From: SAR202 cluster bacterium
GTDB lineage: Bacteria > Chloroflexota > Dehalococcoidia > Lucifugimonadales > UBA826
Direction of reading: 5' to 3'
Length of the DNA stretch: 64,000 bases
Assembly (NCBI GenBank): GCA_022447825.1
Contig: JAKUTY010000003.1
Span: 18,263 to 82,262, forward strand
A program made the position numbers and the translations under genes. Under the pieces are notes generated by a model, which was not told the origin of the DNA, did not search any database, and saw only the letters and a program-made list of their open reading frames with translations. Of this stretch, positions 28,364-37,998 are shown piece by piece; position 1 is the first letter of the stretch; each line of letters begins with the position of its first letter.

Positions 28364-29503
28364 ATGAATAGAAGAATTTCAAAAAAAATATTTATAGGTG
28401 ATGTCCCTGTTGGCGGCGACGCTCCAATAACTGTTCAGTCAATGACAAAAACTGACACTAGAGATGTGAAATCTACTGTTAACCAAATTATCGAACTAGC
28501 CCAATCAGGGTGTGAAATTGTCCGATGTGCAGTTCCTGATATGGAAGCTGCAAAAGCTTTACAAGAAATTAAAAAGCTGTCTCCTATACCCGTAGTTGCA
28601 GATATTCATTTCCATCACGAATTAGCATTAGAATCTTTAAAAAGTGGCGTAGATTGCTTAAGACTTAACCCTGGAAACATCAGAGATCGCACAAAAGTCA
28701 CAACTGTTGTTAAAGAAGCAAAAATTAGAGAAATCCCTATAAGGATTGGGGTGAACTTTGGTAGTTTACCTCCTGTTGGAGGAATAGGTGTTTCCAAGGG
28801 AACTTCTCGACATAATGACGGAGTAAATTTACTTTCTAAGGGATTAATAGAAAATGAATATTCTGTTGTTGACCATATGGTTCAAACTGGATTATGGGAA
28901 ATAGGTATTCTAGAAGATCTAGACTTTGATTTAATCAAGATATCTCTAAAAGCATTTGATATAGACACTACCGTTGAATCATATCGAAAAATGGCTAAAT
29001 TAGTCCCATACCCACTACACTTGGGAATCACAGAGTCTGGGACTGCGAAATCAGGAAGTATCAGAAGCTCCGTAGGGTGAGGAATTCTTCTTTATGAAGG
29101 AATTGGGGACACAATTAGGGTTAGCTTAAGTGATGACCCTACTGAAGAAATTTATACTGGACTTGAAATATTAAAATCTTTAGACATTCGAAAAGAAGGG
29201 GCAGTTTTAGTCGCATGCCCTAGCTGCGGAAGGGCAGATGTAGATGTTAGAAAATTAGCGAATGAAGTAGATGATTTACTCAAAAAAACCAAAACATCCA
29301 TAAAGGTTGCAGTAATGGGATGTGAAGTCAATGGGCCCGGTGAAGCAAAAGATGCGGATGTTGGAATTGCTGCTGGGGTAGGAAGAGCTATTATATTCAG
29401 AAAAGGGCAAAAATCTAAAGTTGTACCCGAATCTGATATGCTAACAGAGTTAATGAATGAAATATCTAAAGTAGAACAAGAAAAAAATCTGCTAACTTCT
29501 TGA
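28364..29503 (+). CDS. ispG: HMBPP synthase IspG interrupted by one in-frame UGA
   Basis: The [4Fe-4S] enzyme that converts MEcPP to HMBPP. The first part (238 residues) runs from MNRRISKKIFIGDVPVGG through VQSMTKTDTRD, VADIHFHHELAL and RLNPGNI to SGSIRSSVG. A TGA at 29078-29080 (codon 239) stops it, and the same frame continues GILLYEGIGDTIRVSL to the end. It includes the cluster cysteines in CPSCGR and VMGCEVNGPGEA. Read through, the product is 379 residues, normal for IspG. The interrupted residue is usually Ile or Leu (S-V-G-I-G), not Cys, so selenocysteine is unlikely. The enzyme should be essential, as dxr, ispD and ispF are intact. An assembly error, a nonsense mutation or readthrough are all possible. 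Confidence 0.88.
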
Positions 29504-29519
29504 ATCAAGGTCTCAAAAT

Positions 29520-31220
29520 ATGAAAATGTCTCAACTATTTGGTCGCACATTACGTGACCAACCCGCAGAAGCCGATCTGATCAGCCATATATTGTTATTA
29601 CAATCAGGAATGATTCATCAAGTTTCTACGGGTGTATATAGCTATTTACCTTTAGCATGGAAATCTTTAAAAAAGATTGAAGCAATTATTAGGGAGGAAA
29701 TGGATTCTGTGGGTGGGCAAGAAGTAAAACTAGGAATATTGCAAACTAGAGACATTTGGAAACAATCAGGACGTGATGAAATTTATGGCCCAGACATGCT
29801 TCGCCTTAAAGACAGAAGAGACAGAGAACTAGCTTTACCACCAACAAATGAAGAATTAATAACAGAAACAGTAAAAAGTTTCGTGCAAAGCTATAATGAC
29901 TTGCCGTTCGTACTATATCAAATCCAAACTAAATTTCGAGATGAACCTCGTCCTAGGGGTGGATTAATTCGTGTCAGAGAATTTGACATGATGGACGCAT
30001 ACAGTTTTGACATAGACGATGATGGATTAGATATCAATTATCAAGAGATAATTAAAGCATATTCTAAGGCTTTTGAAAGGTGTGGAATCAAAACTGTAAT
30101 TGTTGATGCAGATAGTGGTGCTATTGGTGGAAAAGATTCTAAAGAATTCATTTTATTAGCAGAATCAGGAGAAGATACAATAATTTTATGCCCTAAATGT
30201 GATTATGCTGCCAATGATGAAAAAGCTGATTTTCAAATACCCAATAATAATCCTGAATCTGCTAATCCTTTAAAAACTATAGCTACTCCTAATCAAACTA
30301 CAATTGAAGAAATAAGTGATTTTTTAAACATATCACCACAAAAAACTATTAAAACGATTGCCTACATGTCAGACACAGAAATCGTTCTAGTTTCAATACG
30401 CGGAGATTTAGAAATTAATGAAGTTAAACTAAAAAACTTTCTGAAAGCTACAGAATTAGTTTTAGCAACTGATGAAGATCTACAAAAGGCTAATTTAATT
30501 AAAGGATATTTATCCCCAATTCATAAGGAAATCAAAACTATCGTCGATAAATCAATTTTTCAAGATACTAATTACTGTGCGGGGGCAAATAAATTTGGAT
30601 TTCACTATCTTAACGCGATTTTAGGTAGAGATATAATACCTACTGCTCAAATTGACATAGCATTAGCAAAAGATGGTTTCAGATGCATAAAGTGTCCTGG
30701 AACACTAAAATCTAAACGGGGAATTGAAATTGGGCATGGATTTAAATTAGGAACAACTTATTCAACCAGTATGAATGCAAACTTTTTAAACCAAGACGGC
30801 CAACCTACCCCCATCATGATGGGATGTTACGGAATAGGGATTGGAAGAATCCTAGCTGGAAGTATCGAGCAACATGCTGATGAAAAAGGAATTGTTTTTC
30901 CTAAAAATATTGCTCCTTATCAGGCCATAATAGTTTCTTTAAATACTGACAAAGAAGAAATCCAGAAAATTTCTTTAGAAATTTATGATCACCTAAATGC
31001 AAATGGAATAGAAACCATAATTGATGATCGAAATACTTCTGCCGGTGTGAAATTCAACGATGCTGATTTATTAGGAATCCCTGTGAGAATTGTTGTAAGT
31101 TCAAGAAATATATCTAAAAATTCAGTTGAAATCAAAACTAGAATTTCTACTGATGGAGAACTAATCCCATTAGAGTCAGTCTTACAAAAAAGTAATCAAT
31201 TATTGAATGATTATTTCTAA
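29520..31220 (+). CDS. proS: Prolyl-tRNA synthetase, bacterial type
   Basis: A 566-residue class II synthetase that charges tRNA(Pro). TGVYSYLPLAWKSLKKIEAIIREEMD is motif 1. FRDEPRPRGGLIRVREFDMMDAYSFD is motif 2, and GCYGIGIGRILAGSIEQHADEKG is motif 3. Between motifs 2 and 3 (about residues 230-390) lies the YbaK-like editing domain typical of the bacterial form. The C-terminal anticodon domain has IDDRNTSAGVKFNDADLLGIPVRIV. Length is normal. It follows ispG by 16 bases, the conserved order. Confidence 0.95.
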   Translation: MKMSQLFGRTLRDQPAEADLISHILLLQSGMIHQVSTGVYSYLPLAWKSLKKIEAIIREEMDSVGGQEVKLGILQTRDIWKQSGRDEIYGPDMLRLKDRRDRELALPPTNEELITETVKSFVQSYNDLPFVLYQIQTKFRDEPRPRGGLIRVREFDMMDAYSFDIDDDGLDINYQEIIKAYSKAFERCGIKTVIVDADSGAIGGKDSKEFILLAESGEDTIILCPKCDYAANDEKADFQIPNNNPESANPLKTIATPNQTTIEEISDFLNISPQKTIKTIAYMSDTEIVLVSIRGDLEINEVKLKNFLKATELVLATDEDLQKANLIKGYLSPIHKEIKTIVDKSIFQDTNYCAGANKFGFHYLNAILGRDIIPTAQIDIALAKDGFRCIKCPGTLKSKRGIEIGHGFKLGTTYSTSMNANFLNQDGQPTPIMMGCYGIGIGRILAGSIEQHADEKGIVFPKNIAPYQAIIVSLNTDKEEIQKISLEIYDHLNANGIETIIDDRNTSAGVKFNDADLLGIPVRIVVSSRNISKNSVEIKTRISTDGELIPLESVLQKSNQLLNDYF

Positions 31221-31281
31221 AGATTGATGCTACTTCTAACACAGTGTAATATCAGCTAAATCAATTCTATATGAGGTTATA

Positions 31282-32445
31282 ATGACACTTCCTGAAAGAC
31301 TAAAGTTTGGTATATTCATGGGACCTTTCCACGTTTTAGGAGATAATCCCACTTTAGCATTGGAAAGAGATTTAGAAACAATTCAATGGTTAGACTATTT
31401 AGATTTTGATGAAGCATGGGTTGGCGAGCATCACAGTGCTGGTTGGGAGACAATAGCGTCTCCTGAGGTGTTTATTGGAGTGGCTGCAGAAAGAACCAAA
31501 AACATCAAACTCGGAACAGGTGTAGCAAGTTTACCTTATCATCACCCCTTAATGGTAACTAACAGAATGGTTCTGTTAGACCACCTAACAAGAGGAAGAG
31601 TCATGTTAGGTGTTGGACCTGGAGCATTAGTTTCAGATGCTTACCAATTAGGAATCGATCCTAATACACAAAGACCTAGAATGGATGAATCAATCGGAAT
31701 AATTAAACGACTACTTACTGAGGATGACCCTATAACCCATGAATCTGATTGGTTCACTTTAAGAGAAGCAAGAACTCAATTAAAGCCATACACTAAACCT
31801 CATTTCCCTATTGCAGTTGCAGCATCTCAATCACCTTCGGGTATGGTAGCAGCAGGTAAACATGGACTTGGAGTTTTATCTGTCAGCGTGGTTAGAGGAG
31901 GCAGTATTGCTTCAAATTTGGGAGACTTTTGGAAAATAGCTGAAGAAACAGCTGAAGAACATAACCAAAAGGTATCCAGGAAAGATTGGAGGATTGTACT
32001 AAATGTCCATCTAGCCGATTCAAAAAAAGAAGCAATGAATCAAATTAGAGAAAAAGCTGCTGCATATCAACTAGATTACTTCCATAAAACTGTCGGGTTC
32101 CCATTTGATTATGACGGACCACGCGATAAAATCGTTAACTACATGGTGGATAATGGCGCTTGGTGCGTAGGCACTCCTGATGATTTAATACAAAAAATCA
32201 AAGAGCTTCAAGAACAAACTGGTGGTTTTGGTGGATTTATGATTCAAGCTACTGAATGGGGTAACAGAGAACAAGTAAAATACAGCTATGAACTTATTTC
32301 TAGATATGTGATGCCACATTTTCAAGGTTCATTAACAAATTTAACATCATCTCAAAAATGGGTTGAATCTCACAGAGAAGAATTACTAGACCTGAGAAAC
32401 CAATCCTTAGACCAAGCGATGAAATCATTTACTTCTAAAAAATAA
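31282..32445 (+). CDS. LLM-class flavin-dependent oxidoreductase
   Basis: A 387-residue bacterial-luciferase-like TIM barrel flavoprotein. FDEAWVGEHHSAGWETIASPEVFIGVAAERTKNIKLGTGVASLPYHHPLMVTNRMVLLDHLTRGRVMLGVGPG covers the diagnostic flavin and barrel segments. Relatives use FMNH2 or F420 to oxidise varied substrates. In marine SAR202 Chloroflexota the family is expanded and proposed to oxidise recalcitrant organic matter (from memory). The substrate here cannot be assigned. A TPP enzyme gene follows 15 bases later, suggesting a common pathway. Confidence 0.9.
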   Translation: MTLPERLKFGIFMGPFHVLGDNPTLALERDLETIQWLDYLDFDEAWVGEHHSAGWETIASPEVFIGVAAERTKNIKLGTGVASLPYHHPLMVTNRMVLLDHLTRGRVMLGVGPGALVSDAYQLGIDPNTQRPRMDESIGIIKRLLTEDDPITHESDWFTLREARTQLKPYTKPHFPIAVAASQSPSGMVAAGKHGLGVLSVSVVRGGSIASNLGDFWKIAEETAEEHNQKVSRKDWRIVLNVHLADSKKEAMNQIREKAAAYQLDYFHKTVGFPFDYDGPRDKIVNYMVDNGAWCVGTPDDLIQKIKELQEQTGGFGGFMIQATEWGNREQVKYSYELISRYVMPHFQGSLTNLTSSQKWVESHREELLDLRNQSLDQAMKSFTSKK

Positions 32446-32460
32446 ATACTGGAGACAAAC

Positions 32461-34074
32461 ATGCCTAAAATGACAGGTGGAGAAGCATTAGCAAAATCAC
32501 TTTACAGAGAAGGAGTACGAGTAATTTTCGGACTTCCAGGCGTTCAACTGTACGGCCTTCTAGACGGTCTCGCAAAAGAACCGGGAATTAGATTTATCAA
32601 CACGCGGCATGAGCAAGCCACGACCTATATGGCTGATGGATTTGCTAGAGCTAGCGGAGAAATCGGTACAGCATTAGTTGTTCCTGGGCCTGGTTTACAA
32701 AATGCCAGCGCAGGCTTGGGCACTGCTTATTCTGCATCGTCTCCTGTTTTGCTAGTCTCTGGTCAAGTTGAAAGAGACCATATTAATTTGGAAAGAGGAA
32801 TGTTGCATGAAATTAAAGGGCAAATGGAAACTATTAAGCCTATTACTAAACATCAACGTCTAATTTTAGACCCGACTGAAATACCTGAAGCAGTACATGA
32901 AGCTTTTGAACAATTACAAACAGGAAGACCAAGGCCTGTAGAAATAGAGATACCTCCAGAAACATTATATGAAATAGCGGAAGTCGAATTACTAGAAGCT
33001 GGAATATATGAAAGACCTTCTGCGAATCCTGAAAGCATCACAGCAGGAGTTCAAACTATTGTGAACGCCAAAAACCCAATTATTTGGGCGGGTGGTGGAG
33101 TTATATCTTCTGAATCTTCTAAAGAACTAACAGATTTAGCAGAATATTTACAAGCACCTGTTATTACTACTGGTGAGGGTAGAGGCTCTATTTCTGATAA
33201 AAACTACCTCTCTATGGGCAGTTTCAGGTTCAAAAACGATACATTTTTCGAAACCGAAATTAATGATTTTGATCTTGTAATCGCAGTAGGAACTAGAATG
33301 CTCAATACTGAATATTTTGAAAAACAGAAAATTTTACAAATAGATATTGATGATGAAGAAATTGGAAGAAATTACAAAAACACTCAAGGGATTCTAGGAG
33401 ATGCAAAAAAAAGTTTGCAAAATCTATTAAGTGAACTTAAAAATCAAATCCCCCCAAAAAACAGTAGAAAAGATGAATTGATTTCTATGAAACAAAAACG
33501 TTTTAATCCTGACACTATTATTGAACCTCAACATTCGTATATAGAAGCAATTCGTTCAGCACTTCCAGAAGACGGTATTCTAGTAGCTGGAATGACTCAA
33601 CTAGGTTATTACAGTCGTAATAGATTTGAAGTATATGAGCCTCGGACATACATCACTTCTTCATACTACGGTAATTTAGGATATGCATTCCCAACAGCAC
33701 TTGGGGCAAAAGTTGCACAACCTGACAAAGCAGTGGTAGCTATATCAGGTGACGGTGGATTCATGTTCAATGTACAAGAATTAGCTACTGCAGTCAGGCA
33801 TAATATTAATGTAGTGACAGTTTTATTTAATGACAATGCTTACGGTAATGTAATGAGAGACCAAGTGAACATGTTTGATGGAAGAGAATATGGTGCACGA
33901 GTCACAAACCCTGATTTCATCAAACTTGCAGAATCTTTTGGAGTTAATGCTATTCGGGTTGAAAATGGCGCTGAAGAACTAAAAGCAGCAATAACAACAG
34001 CATTACAAATAGATCAACCTACTTTAATTGAAGTACCTGTAGGAGAAATGCCTAATCCATTCAGACATTATTAA
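32461..34074 (+). CDS. Thiamine pyrophosphate enzyme, acetolactate-synthase-like
   Basis: A 537-residue TPP-dependent enzyme with the three-domain POX/AHAS layout. The catalytic Glu is in INTRHEQATTYMADGFARASG (near residue 47). The central FAD/ADP-like domain spans about 190-330. The TPP-binding motif is GDGGFMFNVQELATAVRHNINVVTVLFNDNAYGN (G-D-G ... N). It lacks clear features that separate AHAS from decarboxylases such as those acting on oxalyl-CoA or benzoylformate. With the flavin enzyme upstream and no ilvN or ilvC beside it, a catabolic 2-oxoacid or acyloin reaction is as likely as acetolactate synthesis. Confidence 0.85.
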   Translation: MPKMTGGEALAKSLYREGVRVIFGLPGVQLYGLLDGLAKEPGIRFINTRHEQATTYMADGFARASGEIGTALVVPGPGLQNASAGLGTAYSASSPVLLVSGQVERDHINLERGMLHEIKGQMETIKPITKHQRLILDPTEIPEAVHEAFEQLQTGRPRPVEIEIPPETLYEIAEVELLEAGIYERPSANPESITAGVQTIVNAKNPIIWAGGGVISSESSKELTDLAEYLQAPVITTGEGRGSISDKNYLSMGSFRFKNDTFFETEINDFDLVIAVGTRMLNTEYFEKQKILQIDIDDEEIGRNYKNTQGILGDAKKSLQNLLSELKNQIPPKNSRKDELISMKQKRFNPDTIIEPQHSYIEAIRSALPEDGILVAGMTQLGYYSRNRFEVYEPRTYITSSYYGNLGYAFPTALGAKVAQPDKAVVAISGDGGFMFNVQELATAVRHNINVVTVLFNDNAYGNVMRDQVNMFDGREYGARVTNPDFIKLAESFGVNAIRVENGAEELKAAITTALQIDQPTLIEVPVGEMPNPFRHY

Positions 34075-34082
34075 ATGTTAAA

Positions 34083-35201
34083 TTATTTTTTCCAATTCAT
34101 TGGAATAGATAATTCAGCCCAAATATCCTCAAACCATTCAACAACTTCGTAGTGTAAAGGAATCCCTTCTTCACTACGAAGCTTATGCTCTTCAACTTCG
34201 GGAAGGCCGGGATACATTACTCGATCATGACCCGGAGCAGGTTTACTAGTTTTTAACATTGTCAAAAATTCATCCAAGGTTTCCTTGAATTCTCCTGTGT
34301 CCATAAAAGCTTCAATATTATAAGCAGCTACATAATGCCCAAAATTTGGTCTCCCTGGATTGATGCCATATCCTCCACCAGACATGATTCCTCCTAAAAT
34401 ATCAACGACACACATAAAACCATATCCTTTATGAGACCCTAATTCACGAGTTCCTCCAACAGGTAAAAGATACGAAGAAGCACCACCTTCACGATCAGAC
34501 AAGTCATATCCAGGAGGAGGAGGATCAACCTCATTCATAATTGGATTACCTTGAGAGTCAGCAACCCAACCTCCTAAAAGTCGAGTTTCATTTCTTCTAG
34601 CTAACCCTAATTTATTTCCTGCTACAGCACTCATAGCAGCATCAAATACAAATGGGCCTTCTTTTAGCCCTGGTGCTGCAACTGCAATTGGGTTTGTTCC
34701 TAATAAAGGCTCAGAGCCCCATGTTGGTAGCACACTTGGAGGGCATGACGTCATACACATTCCAATCATATCTTTTTCAGCGGCTCTCAAAGCATGGTAT
34801 GAAGCCATACCTAAATGTCTAGAATTATGAATTGTAACTACACCCATTCCAACTTTTTCAGCTTTCTCTATAGCAATATCCATTGCCCTTGCTGCCATTA
34901 CAATTCCTATACCTTTATCTCCATCAATATTTGCAGTAGAAGGAGTTTCTCTAGTGATTTGCCAATTGGGAGTAGGATTGATATCACCATCTCCATATCC
35001 TGTAACATATGATCGCAACATATTTGAGACCCCATGAGTCTCAACTCCTCTCATATCAGCTTTAATTAAAACATCTGCTGCTAATTCAATATCACTTTTT
35101 GACAAACCCATTTTAGAGAATATTGCCTCAACAGTTTCTCTTAAATTATTCTCTGAAACTATCACTTGGTCTTTTGGTTGCACTTTAAATTGTTCTAACA
35201 A
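34083..35201 (-). CDS. Malate/L-lactate dehydrogenase family (LDH2/MDH2) oxidoreductase
   Basis: A 372-residue NAD(P)-dependent 2-hydroxyacid dehydrogenase of the LDH2/MDH2 fold, unrelated to classical MDH. DMRGVETHGVSNMLRSYV, VVTIHNSRHLGMASYHALRAAEKDMIGMCMTS and GTNPIAVAAPG are family signatures, with His in NSRHLGM as the catalytic residue. The last 50 residues beyond the core (PGLPEVEEHKLRSEEGIPL) are also usual. Substrates in this family include malate, sulfolactate, ureidoglycolate and others. It converges on the TPP gene with an 8-base gap and diverges from the iron-type transporter. Confidence 0.88.
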   Translation of the reverse strand: MLEQFKVQPKDQVIVSENNLRETVEAIFSKMGLSKSDIELAADVLIKADMRGVETHGVSNMLRSYVTGYGDGDINPTPNWQITRETPSTANIDGDKGIGIVMAARAMDIAIEKAEKVGMGVVTIHNSRHLGMASYHALRAAEKDMIGMCMTSCPPSVLPTWGSEPLLGTNPIAVAAPGLKEGPFVFDAAMSAVAGNKLGLARRNETRLLGGWVADSQGNPIMNEVDPPPPGYDLSDREGGASSYLLPVGGTRELGSHKGYGFMCVVDILGGIMSGGGYGINPGRPNFGHYVAAYNIEAFMDTGEFKETLDEFLTMLKTSKPAPGHDRVMYPGLPEVEEHKLRSEEGIPLHYEVVEWFEDIWAELSIPMNWKK

Positions 35202-35276
35202 TTTTGACTCCTAGATTTTTTGGGAATTCTACGCTTTGACAATACATGACACAAGTTCAAATAAGTAAGTATAGAC

Positions 35277-35304
35277 TTAACATTTTTGTTAACATATACG
35301 TTAA
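35277..35304. promoter_or_regulatory. Two overlapping TTAAC-N6-GTTAA palindromes, probable operator
   Basis: TTAAC-ATTTTT-GTTAA at 35277-35292 and TTAAC-ATATAC-GTTAA at 35289-35304 overlap by the four bases TTAA, so their centres are 12 bases apart. They end 21 bases before the permease start. Two identical spaced palindromes in the gap before a metal-type importer suggest a dimeric repressor site such as Fur or DtxR family, but the sequence does not match a consensus I know. Confidence 0.5.
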
Positions 35305-35325
35305 AAACAAAAAAACTAATTATTT

Positions 35326-36897
35326 ATGATAAAAAACACGCCCTATTGGGTTCTAATACCATCTTCCATATTAACAACAATTATAATTGCGCCTTTACTG
35401 TATCTAATATTAAAATCTATTACTGCAAATAGTGATATTTGGGAATGGATTTTCAGGTGGCAAACATTATTAATTATTGTTAGATCACTGGCTTTAGTTG
35501 CTACTGTTTCAGTAATTTCTCTAATTATCGCCCTACCCTTATCAATTCTAACTACTAAAACAGATTTACCATTTAAATCTATTTTCACAATCTCTCATGC
35601 TCTACCATTGGTCATCCCAAGTTATGTAGGGGCTTATCTTTTCATGACCGCATTCAGTCCAAAAGGCTTATTTTACAAATTTATATCAAATTATTTTGAA
35701 ATTAACTCAATCCCAAATCTTTATGGATTTTGGGGAGCCGCAATTGTTTTGTCTTTATTAAATTTCCCATATTTATTTTTAACATTAAGAGCAACATTAA
35801 TTAGAATAGATCCGGAAATTGAAGAAAGTGCAAAACTGTTAGGTTTAAACGATTTTTCAATAATCTACAAAATCATTCTTCCTCAACTCAAACCAGCTAT
35901 TTTTTCGGGAATTCTAATAATCAGCCTTTACACTTTAAGTGACTTTGGAGCAGTTTCATTACTTAGGTTCAAAACATTTACATGGGCAATTTTCTTAGAA
36001 TATGAAACCGGAGGGTCACATTCTGCAGCTATACTTTCAGTAGGGTTATTTATTATTGCAATGAAATTGATTATCTTAGAAGCTTTAGTTAATAAAAATT
36101 TTCGGTACCATAGCATTAAGAGTGTAGGTCAAAAAAAACCATTAATACTCAAACTCAATAAGTTTAAAATCCCTTGTATATTCTTATGTTTAATAGTTTT
36201 TACTTTTTCTTTATTAGTTCCTATATCTGTTTTAAGTTTTTGGTTAGTTAGAGGAATTTATCATGGAGAGATAGTTTCAATTGATTATTTGCCTATATTC
36301 AATTCTATTTACATCTCAATGCTAACTACAATAACCGTCATATTATTTGCAATTCCACTTTCATTTTTAACAATCAGATATAAAAGTATTTTAGGTAAAA
36401 TATTAGAAAGGTTAAGTTTCATAGGCTTTGCACTACCTACAATTTCTGTGTCATTAGGACTTGTTTATATTGGAGCAAGAATTGGATCCCCTATTTATCA
36501 GTCAACATTGATGTTGATAATAGGCTGTTTAATATTATGCCTACCTGTTGCTCTAGGTCCGATCAAATCACGTTTATTACAAATAAATCCAAATTTAGAA
36601 GATGCAGGAAAAACTTTAGGGTTCAGTAATATTATTTCAACTTTTAGAATCACTCTCCCAATTTTGAGACCAGGATTAGTAATGTCTTCATCATTAGTAT
36701 TTTTTGTTACTATGAAAGAACTTCCTGCAGTATTATTTTTATCTCCTCTAAATTTCCCCACGTTGTCTACAAGAATTTGGAGTTATACATCTGAAGCTTT
36801 TTTCGCAAAAGCGGCTGTTCCGTCACTAATTTTAATTTTTTGTTCCTCTATAATATTTGCAATATTTCTTTATAAAAGTAAATTGGATTTTTCTTAA
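35326..36897 (+). CDS. Iron(III)-type ABC transporter permease, fused two-half form
   Basis: A 523-residue membrane protein with about 12 segments in two homologous halves, as in FbpB/ThiP-like permeases. Each half has an EAA-type loop that contacts the ATPase: EESAKLLGLNDFSIIYKIILPQLKPA near residue 165, and EDAGKTLGFSNIISTFRITLPILRPG near 425. The ATPase gene overlaps by one base (TAATG). No periplasmic binding protein is encoded alongside, which is unusual; it must be elsewhere. A tandem palindrome lies upstream. Ferric iron is the likely substrate, but thiamine or other anion types cannot be excluded. Confidence 0.87.
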   Translation: MIKNTPYWVLIPSSILTTIIIAPLLYLILKSITANSDIWEWIFRWQTLLIIVRSLALVATVSVISLIIALPLSILTTKTDLPFKSIFTISHALPLVIPSYVGAYLFMTAFSPKGLFYKFISNYFEINSIPNLYGFWGAAIVLSLLNFPYLFLTLRATLIRIDPEIEESAKLLGLNDFSIIYKIILPQLKPAIFSGILIISLYTLSDFGAVSLLRFKTFTWAIFLEYETGGSHSAAILSVGLFIIAMKLIILEALVNKNFRYHSIKSVGQKKPLILKLNKFKIPCIFLCLIVFTFSLLVPISVLSFWLVRGIYHGEIVSIDYLPIFNSIYISMLTTITVILFAIPLSFLTIRYKSILGKILERLSFIGFALPTISVSLGLVYIGARIGSPIYQSTLMLIIGCLILCLPVALGPIKSRLLQINPNLEDAGKTLGFSNIISTFRITLPILRPGLVMSSSLVFFVTMKELPAVLFLSPLNFPTLSTRIWSYTSEAFFAKAAVPSLILIFCSSIIFAIFLYKSKLDFS

Positions 36898-37940
36898 TGA
36901 TAAAAAAACAGACTGTTATATCCTGTAAAAACTTATCAAAATCATTTAGTTCTACACTAGCAGTTAACAATGTATCTTTAGAATTATTTGAAGGTGAAAC
37001 TTTAGGTGTATTAGGGTCAAGTGGGTGTGGTAAAACGACACTTCTAAGGCTAATAGCGGGACTTGAAACACCTGATAAAGGGGAAATACAAATTTCTAAT
37101 TCTATCGTTCAAAACTCTGAAATCCACATTCCTACTCACAAAAGAAATCTAGGAATGGTATTTCAAGACTACGCATTATTTCCTCATATGACTGTGAAAC
37201 AAAATATTTTATTCGGACATCAAACTGAGAATAAAACTACCACTTTAAAGCACTTGTTAGAACTTACCAGACTTAATGGACTTGCAGACAGATTTCCTAA
37301 CGAACTTTCTGGTGGGCAACAACAACGTGTAGCACTAGCTAGAACATTAGCAACTACACCAGAATTAATTTTGATGGATGAACCCCTATCAAATTTGGAT
37401 GCATCATTAAGAAAGGATGTTCGAAATGAAATAAACGAAATACTAGTATCAAGTAAAACAGCATGTATTTTTGTTACACATGATAAAGAAGAAGCCTTTA
37501 CTATTTCAGACCGAGTTGCTGTGATGGATCAAGGAAAAATAGAACAACTAGATCCTCCTGATAAAATTTATTTTTGGCCTGAATCAAAAAAAGTGGCTAT
37601 TTTAGGTGGCACCTGTGAATTTATCCCTGGGGTTATTGAACAGAAAATAGTTAAGACTATTCTTGGGGATTTACCTTTAAGAAAACCTAACGAATTCGAA
37701 AACGGTACAGAAGTTTCTGTTGCAACAAGACCTACAGATTTTGAAATCACTGTCTCTCCAAATGGAAGATGTATAGTTGTTGATAAAAAATTTACTGGAG
37801 ACGAAAATATGTTTTCCATTCAACTCCCCACTGGTGAACATTTACAATGTAAACACAAAATTCATACATCTTTATTTTCAGGCTTGAAAGTAAATCTGAC
37901 TGCCAACCCCCATACAAAGTTCAATACTTTTTTACCTTAA
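36897..37940 (+). CDS. ABC transporter ATPase, FbpC/PotA type
   Basis: A 347-residue importer ATPase. Walker A is GSSGCGKTT (near 40-48), the Q-loop is MVFQDYALFPHMTV, the signature is LSGGQQQRVALARTLA and Walker B is LILMDEPLSNLD, followed by the switch HD in FVTHDKEEAF. After about residue 240 a TOBE-like regulatory domain follows (VATRPTDFEI). It begins at the TAATG junction with the permease gene and so is translationally coupled. It most resembles ferric-iron/spermidine-type ATPases; the substrate follows from the permease. Confidence 0.92.
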   Translation: MIKKQTVISCKNLSKSFSSTLAVNNVSLELFEGETLGVLGSSGCGKTTLLRLIAGLETPDKGEIQISNSIVQNSEIHIPTHKRNLGMVFQDYALFPHMTVKQNILFGHQTENKTTTLKHLLELTRLNGLADRFPNELSGGQQQRVALARTLATTPELILMDEPLSNLDASLRKDVRNEINEILVSSKTACIFVTHDKEEAFTISDRVAVMDQGKIEQLDPPDKIYFWPESKKVAILGGTCEFIPGVIEQKIVKTILGDLPLRKPNEFENGTEVSVATRPTDFEITVSPNGRCIVVDKKFTGDENMFSIQLPTGEHLQCKHKIHTSLFSGLKVNLTANPHTKFNTFLP

Positions 37941-37998
37941 TTGTATATTTGTAAAGTAATTAGTATCCTAGATACACCCCAATCAAAAAATCAATCTT

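Noticed and set aside
28364..29503. Selenocysteine at the ispG UGA
   Set aside because: The position is not a Cys or redox residue in the family, and the candidate SECIS hairpin is of a kind expected by chance in AT-rich DNA.
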